NCBI GenBank assembly: GCA_015075585.1
Contig: JABTUB010000001.1
Coordinates: 1,102,501 to 1,166,500 of the forward strand
Origin: Chloracidobacterium sp.
GTDB taxonomy: Bacteria; Acidobacteriota; Blastocatellia; Pyrinomonadales; Pyrinomonadaceae
Direction of reading: 5' to 3'
Length of the DNA: 64,000 bases
In this document: positions 17,401 to 25,154 of the stretch, one piece after another
Position numbering within the stretch: the stretch's first letter is position 1
Layout: the number at the start of each line of letters is the position of its first letter
The notes under the pieces: generated by a model
What the model was told of the DNA's origin: nothing
The model's database searches: none
The model's input: only the letters and a program-made list of their open reading frames with translations
Position numbers and translations under genes: made by a program

Positions 17401-18177
17401 ATGAGGGTTCAGATACTTCCGAGCAGCTTTTCGGGCGACGCAGACGTGTCGCAGCAGCAGCGTCTGACCACATTCGTGGTAAATGATGCGGTTGCCTTTG
17501 ACGCGGGAAGCCTCGCGTTCGGCTGCGACGACCGGCAGCGGAGTTCCGTCCGCGATATTGTGATTTCGCACACACATCTTGATCACATTGCGGGGCTGCC
17601 GATCTTTATCGATGATCTTTTCGCAACCGTCGAGGGGCCGATACGCGTGCACGCCGCCCGCCAGATGATAGATGTCCTTGAAGAACATGTCTTCAATTGG
17701 AAGGTCTATCCGCGCTTTTCCGAGTTGAGCAACAAGAACGGCAAGGTGCTTGAATACGTCGAATACGAGTTCGGCCGTACGTTCAAAATAGGCACACTAT
17801 TGACAACAGCGATCGAGGTCGATCATTTGCCGCCGAGTGCGGGTTTTATCGTGTCGGATTCGGGAACAGCGATCGGTATCTCGGGCGATACTTCACAGAC
17901 AGACGAGTTCTGGACCGCAGTATCCGCAGTCGAAGGCCCCGCCGCGATTTTTGTCGAATGTGCGTTCCCGGATGAGTTTTCGGAATTAGCAAAGGTGTCG
18001 CATCATTTGACGCCGAGGTCACTCGCCGCGGAGCTGTCGAAGTTTGATACACGGCATTCAACGGTTTATGTATCGAATATCAAAGCGATGTACCGGCACA
18101 CAGTGATCGAAGAACTAATGGCGCTTGGAATAAAGAATTTGAAGATCGCGGAGATCGGTAAGGTCTATGAGATCTGA
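17401..18177 (+). CDS. MBL-fold hydrolase, class II cyclic-nucleotide phosphodiesterase-like
   Basis: A 258-aa metallo-beta-lactamase-fold protein. The metal motif HTHLDH is at residues 57-62 (ISHTHLDHIAGLPIF), a later Asp in GISGDTSQ and a His in SHHLTPRS complete a dinuclear site. The SHTHLDHIAGLPIF form and the short N-terminal strand pattern resemble class II 3',5'-cyclic-nucleotide phosphodiesterases, giving a possible role in cAMP or cGMP turnover; other MBL hydrolase activities remain possible. It is convergent with and directly abuts the gene at 18178 (stop codons share TGATCA). Confidence 0.8.
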   Translation: MRVQILPSSFSGDADVSQQQRLTTFVVNDAVAFDAGSLAFGCDDRQRSSVRDIVISHTHLDHIAGLPIFIDDLFATVEGPIRVHAARQMIDVLEEHVFNWKVYPRFSELSNKNGKVLEYVEYEFGRTFKIGTLLTTAIEVDHLPPSAGFIVSDSGTAIGISGDTSQTDEFWTAVSAVEGPAAIFVECAFPDEFSELAKVSHHLTPRSLAAELSKFDTRHSTVYVSNIKAMYRHTVIEELMALGIKNLKIAEIGKVYEI

Positions 18178-18405
18178 TCATTTCGTAAGATTTTTCAAAA
18201 AATTGATCTTCTCGAATGCCTCCTGCCGATATTCGCCATTGAAATCCTGAAGAACAACGCGGCCGCTCGGCCGGACCTCCGCTATCCGGAAAGTACGCTC
18301 TTCTCGCAGTTTGCCGGGCATGATCTCGGCCCGGAAGGTGACCTCCATTCCGGGGCGTGCCCAAATGCCTTTTGATTGGTTCCCAGCCGCAGGGTTTCTA
18401 TTCAT
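18178..18405 (-). CDS. Small conserved hypothetical protein
   Basis: A 75-aa soluble protein with a beta-rich centre (VTFRAEIMPGKLREERTF, then IAEVRPSGRVVLQDF) and a helical end. It reads like a small OB- or SH3-like barrel, but I do not recognise a family. ATG 18405 overlaps by 8 bp the stop of another minus-strand frame (18398-18574), suggesting a two-gene unit. No cysteines or membrane segments. Confidence 0.6.
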   Translation of the reverse strand: MNRNPAAGNQSKGIWARPGMEVTFRAEIMPGKLREERTFRIAEVRPSGRVVLQDFNGEYRQEAFEKINFLKNLTK

Positions 18406-18574
18406 TTTCTGTCTCCGATACTATCTTTCGCTTATGCTTCACTTTACGAAGTGACGGATGCACCACCGATTCCGGACGGCCTTCGTCCATTTTTCGTGTC
18501 GGCGGAGCCGTCGGTTTTCGAATTGAATCGAATACAGGGCGTTCCCGGTCATGCTTTTTGCGATCCTTTGGCAT
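18398..18574 (-). CDS. Possible very basic small protein, low confidence
   Basis: A 58-aa frame starting MPKDRKKHDRERPVFDSIRK, rich in Lys, Arg and Pro with a conserved-looking KPTAPPTRK segment. An alternative GTG start lies six codons upstream. It is on the same strand as, and overlaps by 8 bp, the gene at 18178-18405, which is typical coupling geometry for this genome. It could be a real small nucleic-acid-binding protein or a chance frame. Confidence 0.4.
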   Translation of the reverse strand: MPKDRKKHDRERPVFDSIRKPTAPPTRKMDEGRPESVVHPSLRKVKHKRKIVSETENE

Positions 18575-18697
18575 ACATATTCCGCGCCTCACACCGGCGG
18601 CAGCCGCGATGCGATGTGATTGACATTATGCTCTAAAACATTGAGTATTGCTATAGATAACGCTTCCAACATCGGCCTCACAGCCGAGTAACGCCGA

Positions 18698-19624
18698 ATG
18701 AAAAATGACCTTCGCCGGAGACGCGTATGGCTGCCGGCATCGACATATTACATGATCGTTATCGCTGTCGGCCTCGCGATATTCTTCTTGGTTTGGGGCA
18801 TCCTGCACGACGGCGGAGAAGAAATGCCCTGGATACCGGCAGGGCTTGTCTTTAGTTTTTTTCTGATCGGTGCGACGGTGCTTCGAGAGATTTTTTTGCG
18901 GCGTTCCCGTGAAAGACATCGGCGGGAAGATGCTGTTTTAGAGAGGCAAATGCGTGGCGTTCGGGCTGTTTCGGCTGACAATTTCCGCCCGCCGAAGCTG
19001 ACATTGGAGGATAACTCGCGCGTATTGGATGAGATACGGCGCAAGTCAGAGGCCGCGCGGGTGTTGGGGAAATTCAGCGCCGCCCACCGTGAGGTTTTCG
19101 AGATGTGCGGTGAATACCTCACAATGACCGAACGCGAACTTAGCAAGGTAGCGATCGGTTCGCCTCGACTGCCTGCAATAACGAAAGGCAGACGGTTGGC
19201 AGCAAGGCTTCATCACGAACACCTGCTGCAATGGGCGCAGATCGAGGCCCGTGAAAAGGCCGGAGGCAGCGAAGGCGTGGTCAGTTCGGTTGACAAGATC
19301 GAGTCCATACAGAGTGCACTGTCCGTGATCGACTCGGCACTTGAGCACTATCCGGACGAACGTTCTTTGATCGAATCGCACGAACTGCTCCGCGAAATGC
19401 TTGCATCCACGCGGGTTGCAAAGGCTGTTGAAGAGGCTGAACGCCAGGCTTTCAAGGGAAATTATCGTGAGGCCGTCAGCAGCTACCGTGACGCGCTCTT
19501 TTATTTGGGCCGTGACAATATTGACACTGCGGAGCGTCGGGCGGCGGCAGAGAAGATACGTATTGAGATCGAACGGTTGAGCAAATCTCAGTCAGGGATC
19601 GACAATGAGCGGCCGCATCGGTAA
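18698..19624 (+). CDS. Membrane-anchored helical protein with TPR-like C-terminus, unknown function
   Basis: A 308-aa protein. Two hydrophobic helices at about residues 17-38 (YMIVIAVGLAIFFLVWGIL) and 46-62 (IPAGLVFSFFLIGATVL) are followed by a long charged cytoplasmic region. The C-terminal half is all-helical, and VEEAERQAFKGNYREAVSSY followed by RDALFYLGRD looks like a TPR-type repeat pair. No enzymatic motif is seen. Its stop lies 14 bp before the zinc-ribbon gene, and the pair may be one transcription unit. The bases 18575-18697 before it hold no recognisable feature. Confidence 0.65.
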   Translation: MKNDLRRRRVWLPASTYYMIVIAVGLAIFFLVWGILHDGGEEMPWIPAGLVFSFFLIGATVLREIFLRRSRERHRREDAVLERQMRGVRAVSADNFRPPKLTLEDNSRVLDEIRRKSEAARVLGKFSAAHREVFEMCGEYLTMTERELSKVAIGSPRLPAITKGRRLAARLHHEHLLQWAQIEAREKAGGSEGVVSSVDKIESIQSALSVIDSALEHYPDERSLIESHELLREMLASTRVAKAVEEAERQAFKGNYREAVSSYRDALFYLGRDNIDTAERRAAAEKIRIEIERLSKSQSGIDNERPHR

Positions 19625-19638
19625 AATTTAATAGGGTA

Positions 19639-19836
19639 ATGATCTCACAAAAATGTCCAAGGTGCAGAAGCAGTCGTATTCGACGCGGTTACCGGCCCAC
19701 GCCGTTCCTCTCCAAGCTGATCTTCAGGTATTGTCTGCTGTGTGACTCATGTAACTGGGAATTCTGGGGTTTTGCGGTTCCGGGCACCGTTACATCTTCG
19801 CCGCGTAAGCGAAAGAAGAACGATTCCACCGCGTAG
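19639..19836 (+). CDS. Small zinc-ribbon protein
   Basis: A 65-aa protein with two CxxC knuckles: CPRC (residues 6-9) and CDSC (35-38), separated by a basic stretch (RIRRGYRPTPFLSKLIFRY). The C-terminal segment NWEFWGFAVPGTV is hydrophobic and looks conserved. Four Cys in this arrangement indicate a structural zinc ribbon. Partner or function unknown. The gene sits between the membrane protein and the export protein on the same strand. Confidence 0.65.
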   Translation: MISQKCPRCRSSRIRRGYRPTPFLSKLIFRYCLLCDSCNWEFWGFAVPGTVTSSPRKRKKNDSTA

Positions 19837-19855
19837 GTTTCTGCGATCCAAAACA

Positions 19856-20806
19856 ATGCGACGTCAAATGCTGCGGCCGTTCGATCTTAGAATAATGCTC
19901 GGTGCATTTGCGGCTGTTCTGGCGTGTATTGTCTCGATCAGTGCGCAAAAAGAGAGCGGCCTTGTCCACTACGGCGATCTGATCGACGTTGATGTTGTGG
20001 GCAGCTTTGAGTTCGATTGGCGCGGCGGCGTGACGCCGGAAGGGATGCTCGACGGGTTTAACAGTTACGGCGATCCTATCAATGCTCTTTGCCGCACGGA
20101 AAGCGAGATAGCAGGGGAGATAAAAGAGCGGCTTTCAAAGATACTCCGCGATCCGAAAGTGAACGTGCGGATACTGGATCGCTCGAAAAGGCCGGTCGCG
20201 ATCCTCGACGGAGCCGTGCGCAAGCCGCAGAAATTCCTACTCAACAGGGATGCAACACTGCTCGAGCTGATCGTAATGGCGGGTGGGCTTACTGACGATG
20301 CTAGCGGTGAGATACAGTTATTTCGGCCGCCGGCCCTGAATTGTGAGGCGAAAGACGGTTCCGCGAAACGTGCGGAGCAGTTCACAGCTATCAGTGTGGC
20401 CGACATAATTGCCGGCGTCGCCGCGGCGAACCCGATCGTACACAGCGGCGATATCATAACTGTGCGGCGAGCAGACGAGATATACGTTATCGGCGGTGTC
20501 GTCGAGCCGCGTATCGTTTCTTCGCATACACAGACCACCTTGACCGCAGCGGTCGCGGCCGCAGGCGGTCTCGCAAAAGGCGCCGGAGAGTCTGTGACCA
20601 TTTATCGGCGTACCGCGGGCGTTACCACAATGATCGAGGCAGATCTGAAAAAGATTGCGGCGGGCTTGCAGGAGGATCCGAAGCTTTCGCCATTCGATAT
20701 TGTCGATGTTCGTTCAAAAGGCTCCGAGGCTCGAAAGACGCCGCCTCTGTTGCTGGGACGTCCCGAAGCAAAGGTCGTTACCCTGCCTTTGCGGATCGTG
20801 GATTGA
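19856..20806 (+). CDS. Polysaccharide export protein with SLBB domains (Wza-like)
   Basis: A 316-aa exported protein. The N-terminal hydrophobic segment (LGAFAAVLACIVSISAQ) could be a type I signal ending SISAQ or a weak lipoprotein signal at its Cys. The Poly_export domain starts YGDLIDVDVVG and includes DPKVNVRILDR. Two SLBB domains follow (ILDGAVRKPQKFLL and VIGGVVEPRIVS, each with an AGGL turn). Such proteins form outer-membrane channels or their periplasmic adaptors in capsule or EPS secretion. No glycosyltransferase or Wzc partner is in the window. ATG 19856 is used because upstream codons overlap the zinc-ribbon gene. Confidence 0.85.
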   Translation: MRRQMLRPFDLRIMLGAFAAVLACIVSISAQKESGLVHYGDLIDVDVVGSFEFDWRGGVTPEGMLDGFNSYGDPINALCRTESEIAGEIKERLSKILRDPKVNVRILDRSKRPVAILDGAVRKPQKFLLNRDATLLELIVMAGGLTDDASGEIQLFRPPALNCEAKDGSAKRAEQFTAISVADIIAGVAAANPIVHSGDIITVRRADEIYVIGGVVEPRIVSSHTQTTLTAAVAAAGGLAKGAGESVTIYRRTAGVTTMIEADLKKIAAGLQEDPKLSPFDIVDVRSKGSEARKTPPLLLGRPEAKVVTLPLRIVD

Positions 20807-20825
20807 CGCAGAGCGAAGAATTCAG

Positions 20826-20854
20826 TTGTAACAACAGCCCTGAGCGCATATAAT
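20826..20854 (+). promoter_or_regulatory. Sigma-70-type promoter with near-leaderless geometry
   Basis: TTGTAA (20826-20831), a 17-bp spacer and a perfect TATAAT (20849-20854). A start site 6-8 bases downstream would fall at about 20860-20862, only a few bases before ATG 20864, so the transcript is predicted to be leaderless or nearly so. Confidence 0.55.
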
Positions 20855-20863
20855 CAACGGGTT

Positions 20864-21082
20864 ATGTCCAAGTTCTCTGATCGTTTCAGCCGACGCACGA
20901 TAGCAATGTTTTGGGCATTGCTTGTCGGCATTGTAATTGGTGTTTTGATCTGGCAAGAGCAGATCTCGGTGCTCTATGTGCTTACAACCATTGCACTTGC
21001 CGTTCTGTTATTCATAGTCGGATGGTCGGATCTCGAACACGCCGAGATCGATTCCAGCCTGAGAGAAGGCGGCAACAAATAG
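20864..21082 (+). CDS. Small two-helix membrane protein
   Basis: A 72-aa protein with two predicted transmembrane helices (IAMFWALLVGIVIGVLIW, residues about 13-30; VLYVLTTIALAVLLFIVGW, about 36-54) and a charged acidic tail. No known family is recognised. It is preceded by a strong-looking promoter at 20826-20854. The metalloprotease gene follows by 13 bp, so the two may share a transcript. Confidence 0.55.
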   Translation: MSKFSDRFSRRTIAMFWALLVGIVIGVLIWQEQISVLYVLTTIALAVLLFIVGWSDLEHAEIDSSLREGGNK

Positions 21083-21095
21083 GAAACATCTTAGT

Positions 21096-22343
21096 ATGCG
21101 CTTCCTGAACTATCTCAGTTCAGCCATGCTGCTGGTATTTTTGGCCTCTGCGGCCTTTGCCGGCGGCGAAGCGGCAGATGCGCGTTCCGGATCGCCTCGT
21201 GCTTCGCGGTGGCGTTCGGAACGTATAGTGCTAAAGGTCTCGTCCTCTCTTAAGGATTCGCCGAACATCAAGGCGGGAAGCGATATAGATGGAGCGATTG
21301 CCCGCAGTTTGGCGGCGTGGCAGCCTTACATTGATATAGAACTTATTGTTCGATCCTCGAAGCTTCGGGATGTCAGCCAAAAGAATTCGCCCGACGGCGT
21401 CAATCTGCTTACCGTTGCGGCATCACCGCAGAATATCCTTTTTTTTGCGAATGACATCGATTCGGCTGCTAAGACGCGTACCTTTACAAACCGCAGCGGA
21501 AGCATTGTCGAAGGTGATATCGTCCTTAGCCCGTTTCACCAGTTCTCGACGGACGGAACGTATGGCACCTTCGATCTCGAGGCTACACTTCGCCATGAAA
21601 TCGGCCATTTACTCGGCTTAAGACACTCATTTTCACTTGGTTCAGTGATGTCGGCAACGCTTGCCCGGAACGGAATATCTCGAATTTCTGCGGACGTCTC
21701 CGCGGATGATATTTCCGCTGTTCATGCTCTCTACGGTAATGACGATACTTATGGCCGCATCGACGGTAAGGTGCAGGTTCCGGCCCGCTTCTCCAAGGAA
21801 ATCGAACTTTGGGTGCAGGATGCTGAGTCCGGCGCCGTAGTTGCGACAGCTAAAGCGGGACGTGAAGGGAATTATACGTTCTCAGGCCTGGACGCCGGAA
21901 AATATTCGGTCTTCGCTCGGGCCGTTGACTCTGCGTCATCGGGGAATGTGCAGTTTGTGGGCGAAGCAGAACTTAACGCAGGTACGAGCGTTGCGCTTAA
22001 TTTCCGGCTGAGTGACCCCGGCACGGATGGTTCGCTTATCGGCATTGGTGAAAACGGAATGATCGCGGATCAGCCCGTTGCGGTTGATCGTGAAAGCACG
22101 CGATACTTAATTGTGGCCACTTCAAAACCAATACTGCAAAGGGTTGAGATCGATTCGCCGTCGATGATGATCGATCCCGAGAGTATCACCTTGAGCGAGT
22201 ATGCTGAGGGTGTTTGGGCTATCGGTCTGCGTGTTCGAACCGACGGATCGGCCGCAAAGGGAAGTTACAATATCTGCCTTGTCGATGCATTCGGCGGCAG
22301 GGATTGTCTCATCGGCGCGGTGCGAATTGACGGCCGAAAATGA
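21096..22343 (+). CDS. Secreted matrixin-like zinc metalloprotease
   Basis: A 415-aa protein with a signal peptide (MRFLNYLSSAMLLVFLASAAFA). The metzincin zinc motif HEIGHLLGLRH fits HExxHxxGxxH, followed by the expected Met-turn SVMSATL. The catalytic domain spans about residues 40-215. The C-terminal part starts GRIDGKVQVPARFSKEIELW and contains NYTFSGLDAGKYSVF, a carboxypeptidase-regulatory-like beta-sandwich probably used for adhesion or stability. Predicted extracellular or periplasmic protease; substrate unknown. No ribosome-binding site stronger than AGGAAA is visible. Confidence 0.85.
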   Translation: MRFLNYLSSAMLLVFLASAAFAGGEAADARSGSPRASRWRSERIVLKVSSSLKDSPNIKAGSDIDGAIARSLAAWQPYIDIELIVRSSKLRDVSQKNSPDGVNLLTVAASPQNILFFANDIDSAAKTRTFTNRSGSIVEGDIVLSPFHQFSTDGTYGTFDLEATLRHEIGHLLGLRHSFSLGSVMSATLARNGISRISADVSADDISAVHALYGNDDTYGRIDGKVQVPARFSKEIELWVQDAESGAVVATAKAGREGNYTFSGLDAGKYSVFARAVDSASSGNVQFVGEAELNAGTSVALNFRLSDPGTDGSLIGIGENGMIADQPVAVDRESTRYLIVATSKPILQRVEIDSPSMMIDPESITLSEYAEGVWAIGLRVRTDGSAAKGSYNICLVDAFGGRDCLIGAVRIDGRK

Positions 22344-22376
22344 TCTGGAAATATTCGGATCCACCGAGTTCGCAGG

Positions 22377-22404
22377 TTGCAATTCGATCTTCTTTGATTA
22401 TAAT
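22377..22404 (+). promoter_or_regulatory. Promoter of the structured leader for the KimA-like permease
   Basis: TTGCAA (22377-22382), a 16-bp spacer and a perfect TATAAT (22399-22404). The predicted start at about 22411 leaves a 5' leader of about 230 nt before the permease ATG. Confidence 0.55.
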
Positions 22405-22410
22405 CATCAG

Positions 22411-22639
22411 TGTTCACCACCCCGGTGGACATTAACCGCGATATGTGAGGAATCGCGGTTTCGAGGGCGGCGGTGTGGGAGACGTCGCCCTCACACTTGA
22501 TTTTGGGGCGTTTTGCCGCAAGCGAGGGTCTCCAGGATCAAGCCGGCCGTTCCGGTGATCGCACTCGAACGGTGCTAAATGCGAGATTGACTCTAGATGC
22601 CGTGGCTCACTTGCTTGATCAGCGGCATCTGTTTTTTGG
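22411..22639 (+). promoter_or_regulatory. Structured 5' leader RNA, candidate riboswitch or attenuator
   Basis: The leader contains a chain of hairpins visible by eye. AACCGCGAT/ATCGCGGTT is a perfect 9-bp stem (22434-22442 with 22452-22460). GAGGGCGGCG/CGTCGCCCTC has one G-U pair (22463-22472 with 22483-22492). GATCA..CCGG/CCGG..TGATC is a bulged stem (22536-22560). TCGCA/TGCGA encloses GCAC/GTGC (22559-22584). The last element is a terminator hairpin abutting the ATG. GTGTGGG within the second loop can instead pair with CCCTCACAC, giving a mutually exclusive fold. I do not recognise a known riboswitch class; the conserved ydaO (c-di-AMP) boxes were looked for and not seen. Confidence 0.55.
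22595..22637 (+). terminator. Intrinsic terminator directly upstream of a start codon (attenuator)
   Basis: A perfect 8-bp stem AGATGCCG/CGGCATCT (22595-22602 with 22623-22630), a 20-nt loop, then G and TTTTTT (22632-22637). The next gene's ATG starts at 22640, so this terminator can only serve to stop transcription before the permease or to mask its translation start. Confidence 0.7.
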
Positions 22640-24661
22640 ATGAGAAACAGCAAGCCAAGCTGGCTCAGAAAATGGCTGTATGACGGGACCCCGGAGATCG
22701 AGGGCCCCGGCGAACCAGAAGGCCGGCATCATCAGAATCCTTGGTGGAAAGTGATGTGCCTTACCGGCCTCGACTACTTTTCTACCCTCGGTTATCAACC
22801 CGGAATTGCATTTCTTGCCGCCGGTATCATTTCGCCGGTCGCGACCTTGATACTCGTTCTGCTCACGCTGTTCGGAGCTTTACCTGTTTACAGCAGGGTC
22901 GCCCGTGAAAGTCCGCACGGTGAAGGTTCGATCGCGATGCTTGAGAACTTGCTTTCGCGGTGGAAGGGAAAACTTTTCGTCCTTGCCCTGTTAGGATTCG
23001 TTGCGACGGATTTTGTGATCACGATCACGTTGTCATCGGCGGACGCAACGGCGCATATCCTCGAAAACCCGTTCGTGCATCAAACTCTCCCGTGGCTTGA
23101 CCATCCGGTGGCCGTTACATTCGTCTTGATCGCCTTGCTCGGGGCCGTTTTCCTAAAAGGTTTTCGCGAGGCGATCGGTATAGCGGTTGTTCTGGTCGGT
23201 ATCTACCTTGCTCTGAACGCGGTTGTCATAACGGCAGGCGTTTATGAGGTGCTGACCCATCCGAGTGCTCTGGCGAATTGGCAGAACGCATTGTGGACGA
23301 CAAAAATGTCCTTGGGAAGCTGGCATATCGCCGGGGCCGCGGGCATTTTTTTGATGTCGATCACAAGTTTTCCAAAATTGGCACTCGGGCTATCAGGTTT
23401 TGAGACAGGCGTTGCGGTGATGCCGCTGATAAAGGGGCCGAACCGTATCGGGAACACGCGGAAACTCCTGATCTCTGCTGCAGTTATAATGAGCATTTTG
23501 CTGATCGCCAGCAGTTTGGCGACAAGTGTGCTTATCGAACCGAAAGAATTTTGTCCGCGCGTTGACTGCGGGTCAGATATATTCGAACACTCGGTTCCTG
23601 AATATTGTTCGTGTACGGCGGACCAGATCGCAGCCGGCGTCACTACCGATGGCGGCAAGGCGAACGGCCGCGCGCTTGCATATATTGCCCACCGATACCT
23701 CGGCGACATCTTTGGAACGATCTATGATCTGAGTACGATCTTGATCTTGTGGTTTGCCGGTGCATCAGCGATGGCGGGTTTGCTTAATATCGTTCCGAGA
23801 TACCTTCCCCGCTACGGCATGGCTCCCGAATGGGCGCGGGCGACACGGCCGCTTACGCTTGTTTTTACCGCGATCTGTTTTGCCGTAACGTGGATCTTTG
23901 AAGCCAATGTTGACGCTCAGGGTGGAGCGTATGCAACGGGTGTCCTGGTCCTGATATCATCGGCGGCCATCGCCGTTACGCTCTCGGCACGGCGTCGGCG
24001 AAGCAAGTGGACATGGGCGTTCTGGATCGTGTCGATCGTGTTTGCGTACACGACCGTTGCCAATATGTTCGAGCGGCCTGACGGGCTCAAGATCGCGATG
24101 ATCTTTATTACAGCGATAATCGTTTCGTCATTCATATCCAGGGCGATGCGCTCGACCGAGATCCGGATCGATAAGATCGAACTCGATCCGGCAGCCAAAA
24201 GCTTTATTGATGAACTGAACGACGAAGGCGAGCTACGCATTGTAACCAACAGACGCGAGACCGGCGATATGACCGAATATCGCTTTAAGGAGCACGAGAA
24301 GCGGGTCGATAACCATATACCGTCGAGCGACCCGATATTATTCTACGAGATCGAACCGGGCGATTCGTCCGAGTTCAAGGGCAGGTTATTCATACGCGGG
24401 GTCGATGTTGACGGCTACAAGATCTTGCGGACACAGGCTCCGGCCGTGCCCAACGCGATCGCCGCATTCCTTTTATATTTGCGTGACAAGACTGGCAAGA
24501 TACCGCACGTTTATTTCGGCTGGAGCGAGGGCAATCCCATAATGTACCTTGCCCGATACATTCTGTTCGGCGAAGGAGATACGGCCCCGGTAACTCGCGA
24601 GATCCTTAGGCAGGCGGAAGAGGATCCGGAGCTTCGGCCGAATGTTCACGTCGGCGGCTGA
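22640..24661 (+). CDS. APC-superfamily permease, KimA-like (probable potassium importer)
   Basis: A 673-aa integral membrane protein with about twelve helices followed by a C-terminal cytosolic domain of about 150 aa. Segments such as [22 protein letters not shown], shortened to its core, [30 protein letters not shown] and [20 protein letters not shown] match what I know of the KimA group, whose Bacillus member imports K+ with protons and is controlled by c-di-AMP. An insert of about 35 aa with four cysteines (CPRVDC and YCSC) sits in a predicted loop. There is no ribosome-binding site: the attenuator's T-tract occupies that place. Confidence 0.8.
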   Translation: MRNSKPSWLRKWLYDGTPEIEGPGEPEGRHHQNPWWKVMCLTGLDYFSTLGYQPGIAFLAAGIISPVATLILVLLTLFGALPVYSRVARESPHGEGSIAMLENLLSRWKGKLFVLALLGFVATDFVITITLSSADATAHILENPFVHQTLPWLDHPVAVTFVLIALLGAVFLKGFREAIGIAVVLVGIYLALNAVVITAGVYEVLTHPSALANWQNALWTTKMSLGSWHIAGAAGIFLMSITSFPKLALGLSGFETGVAVMPLIKGPNRIGNTRKLLISAAVIMSILLIASSLATSVLIEPKEFCPRVDCGSDIFEHSVPEYCSCTADQIAAGVTTDGGKANGRALAYIAHRYLGDIFGTIYDLSTILILWFAGASAMAGLLNIVPRYLPRYGMAPEWARATRPLTLVFTAICFAVTWIFEANVDAQGGAYATGVLVLISSAAIAVTLSARRRRSKWTWAFWIVSIVFAYTTVANMFERPDGLKIAMIFITAIIVSSFISRAMRSTEIRIDKIELDPAAKSFIDELNDEGELRIVTNRRETGDMTEYRFKEHEKRVDNHIPSSDPILFYEIEPGDSSEFKGRLFIRGVDVDGYKILRTQAPAVPNAIAAFLLYLRDKTGKIPHVYFGWSEGNPIMYLARYILFGEGDTAPVTREILRQAEEDPELRPNVHVGG

Positions 24662-25029
24662 TCGTCCTTATCGGGCTTATTCGGTTCTCCGCTGACAAAT
24701 ATGTAGCACGAGCGGCAAAAGACCGGCCGTCCTTGAGAAGGAAAGAACGGAACGGTGGTCATCGCATCACACCGAGCACATTTAACAATAACGTCTATCC
24801 GCGAACGAACTCCCGTTTGGCGCGAAGCATGCAGGGACGCAATGCGATCGGTTTTAGCCTGCTTGCAGCGCCGGCATCGTTTTGGCGGGTCAGTGAGGCC
24901 TTTTTTGAGAAAGAATCTTTGTTCGCCGGCCGACCATGTAAATTCCTCGTAGCAATCGGCGCAGGTGATGTGTTGATCCTGCAGATGCTCTGGAACAATG
25001 GTTTCGTTGTCGAGTCGATCGTTCGACAT
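24646..25029 (-). CDS. Zinc-ribbon domain protein, unknown function
   Basis: A 127-aa protein with two separate zinc ribbons. The first is CADC...CRRC ([19 protein letters not shown], then RCRRCK), the known probable zinc-ribbon type with a WSAGEQ centre. The second is CARC...CRSC near the C-terminus. A basic linker joins them. ATG 25029 is chosen; a TTG six codons upstream is possible. The 3' end overlaps the convergent permease gene by 16 bp. Function unknown; proteins of this type are often small stand-alone conserved genes. Confidence 0.75.
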   Translation of the reverse strand: MSNDRLDNETIVPEHLQDQHITCADCYEEFTWSAGEQRFFLKKGLTDPPKRCRRCKQAKTDRIASLHASRQTGVRSRIDVIVKCARCDAMTTVPFFPSQGRPVFCRSCYIFVSGEPNKPDKDDQPPT

Positions 25030-25154
25030 ATCCGGTTCTTTTATCAATTTTCACGGCCCGCACGAAGCCGCCGGAAGGTTGAAATGCCTAAAATCTACGA
25101 TTATCGTGCCATTGTGTCAAGAGCACCGTAAGGATAAACTGTAGCAGGGTCAAA

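Noticed and set aside
18357..18636. Two plus-strand frames opposite the small minus-strand genes
   Set aside because: Cys/Ser/Phe-rich composition without motifs; the minus-strand frames are more protein-like and geometrically coupled.
22411..22639. A c-di-AMP (ydaO) riboswitch in the permease leader
   Set aside because: The gene type would fit, but I could not find the conserved GAATCC- and GGGTGAA-type boxes, so I report only an unclassified structured leader.
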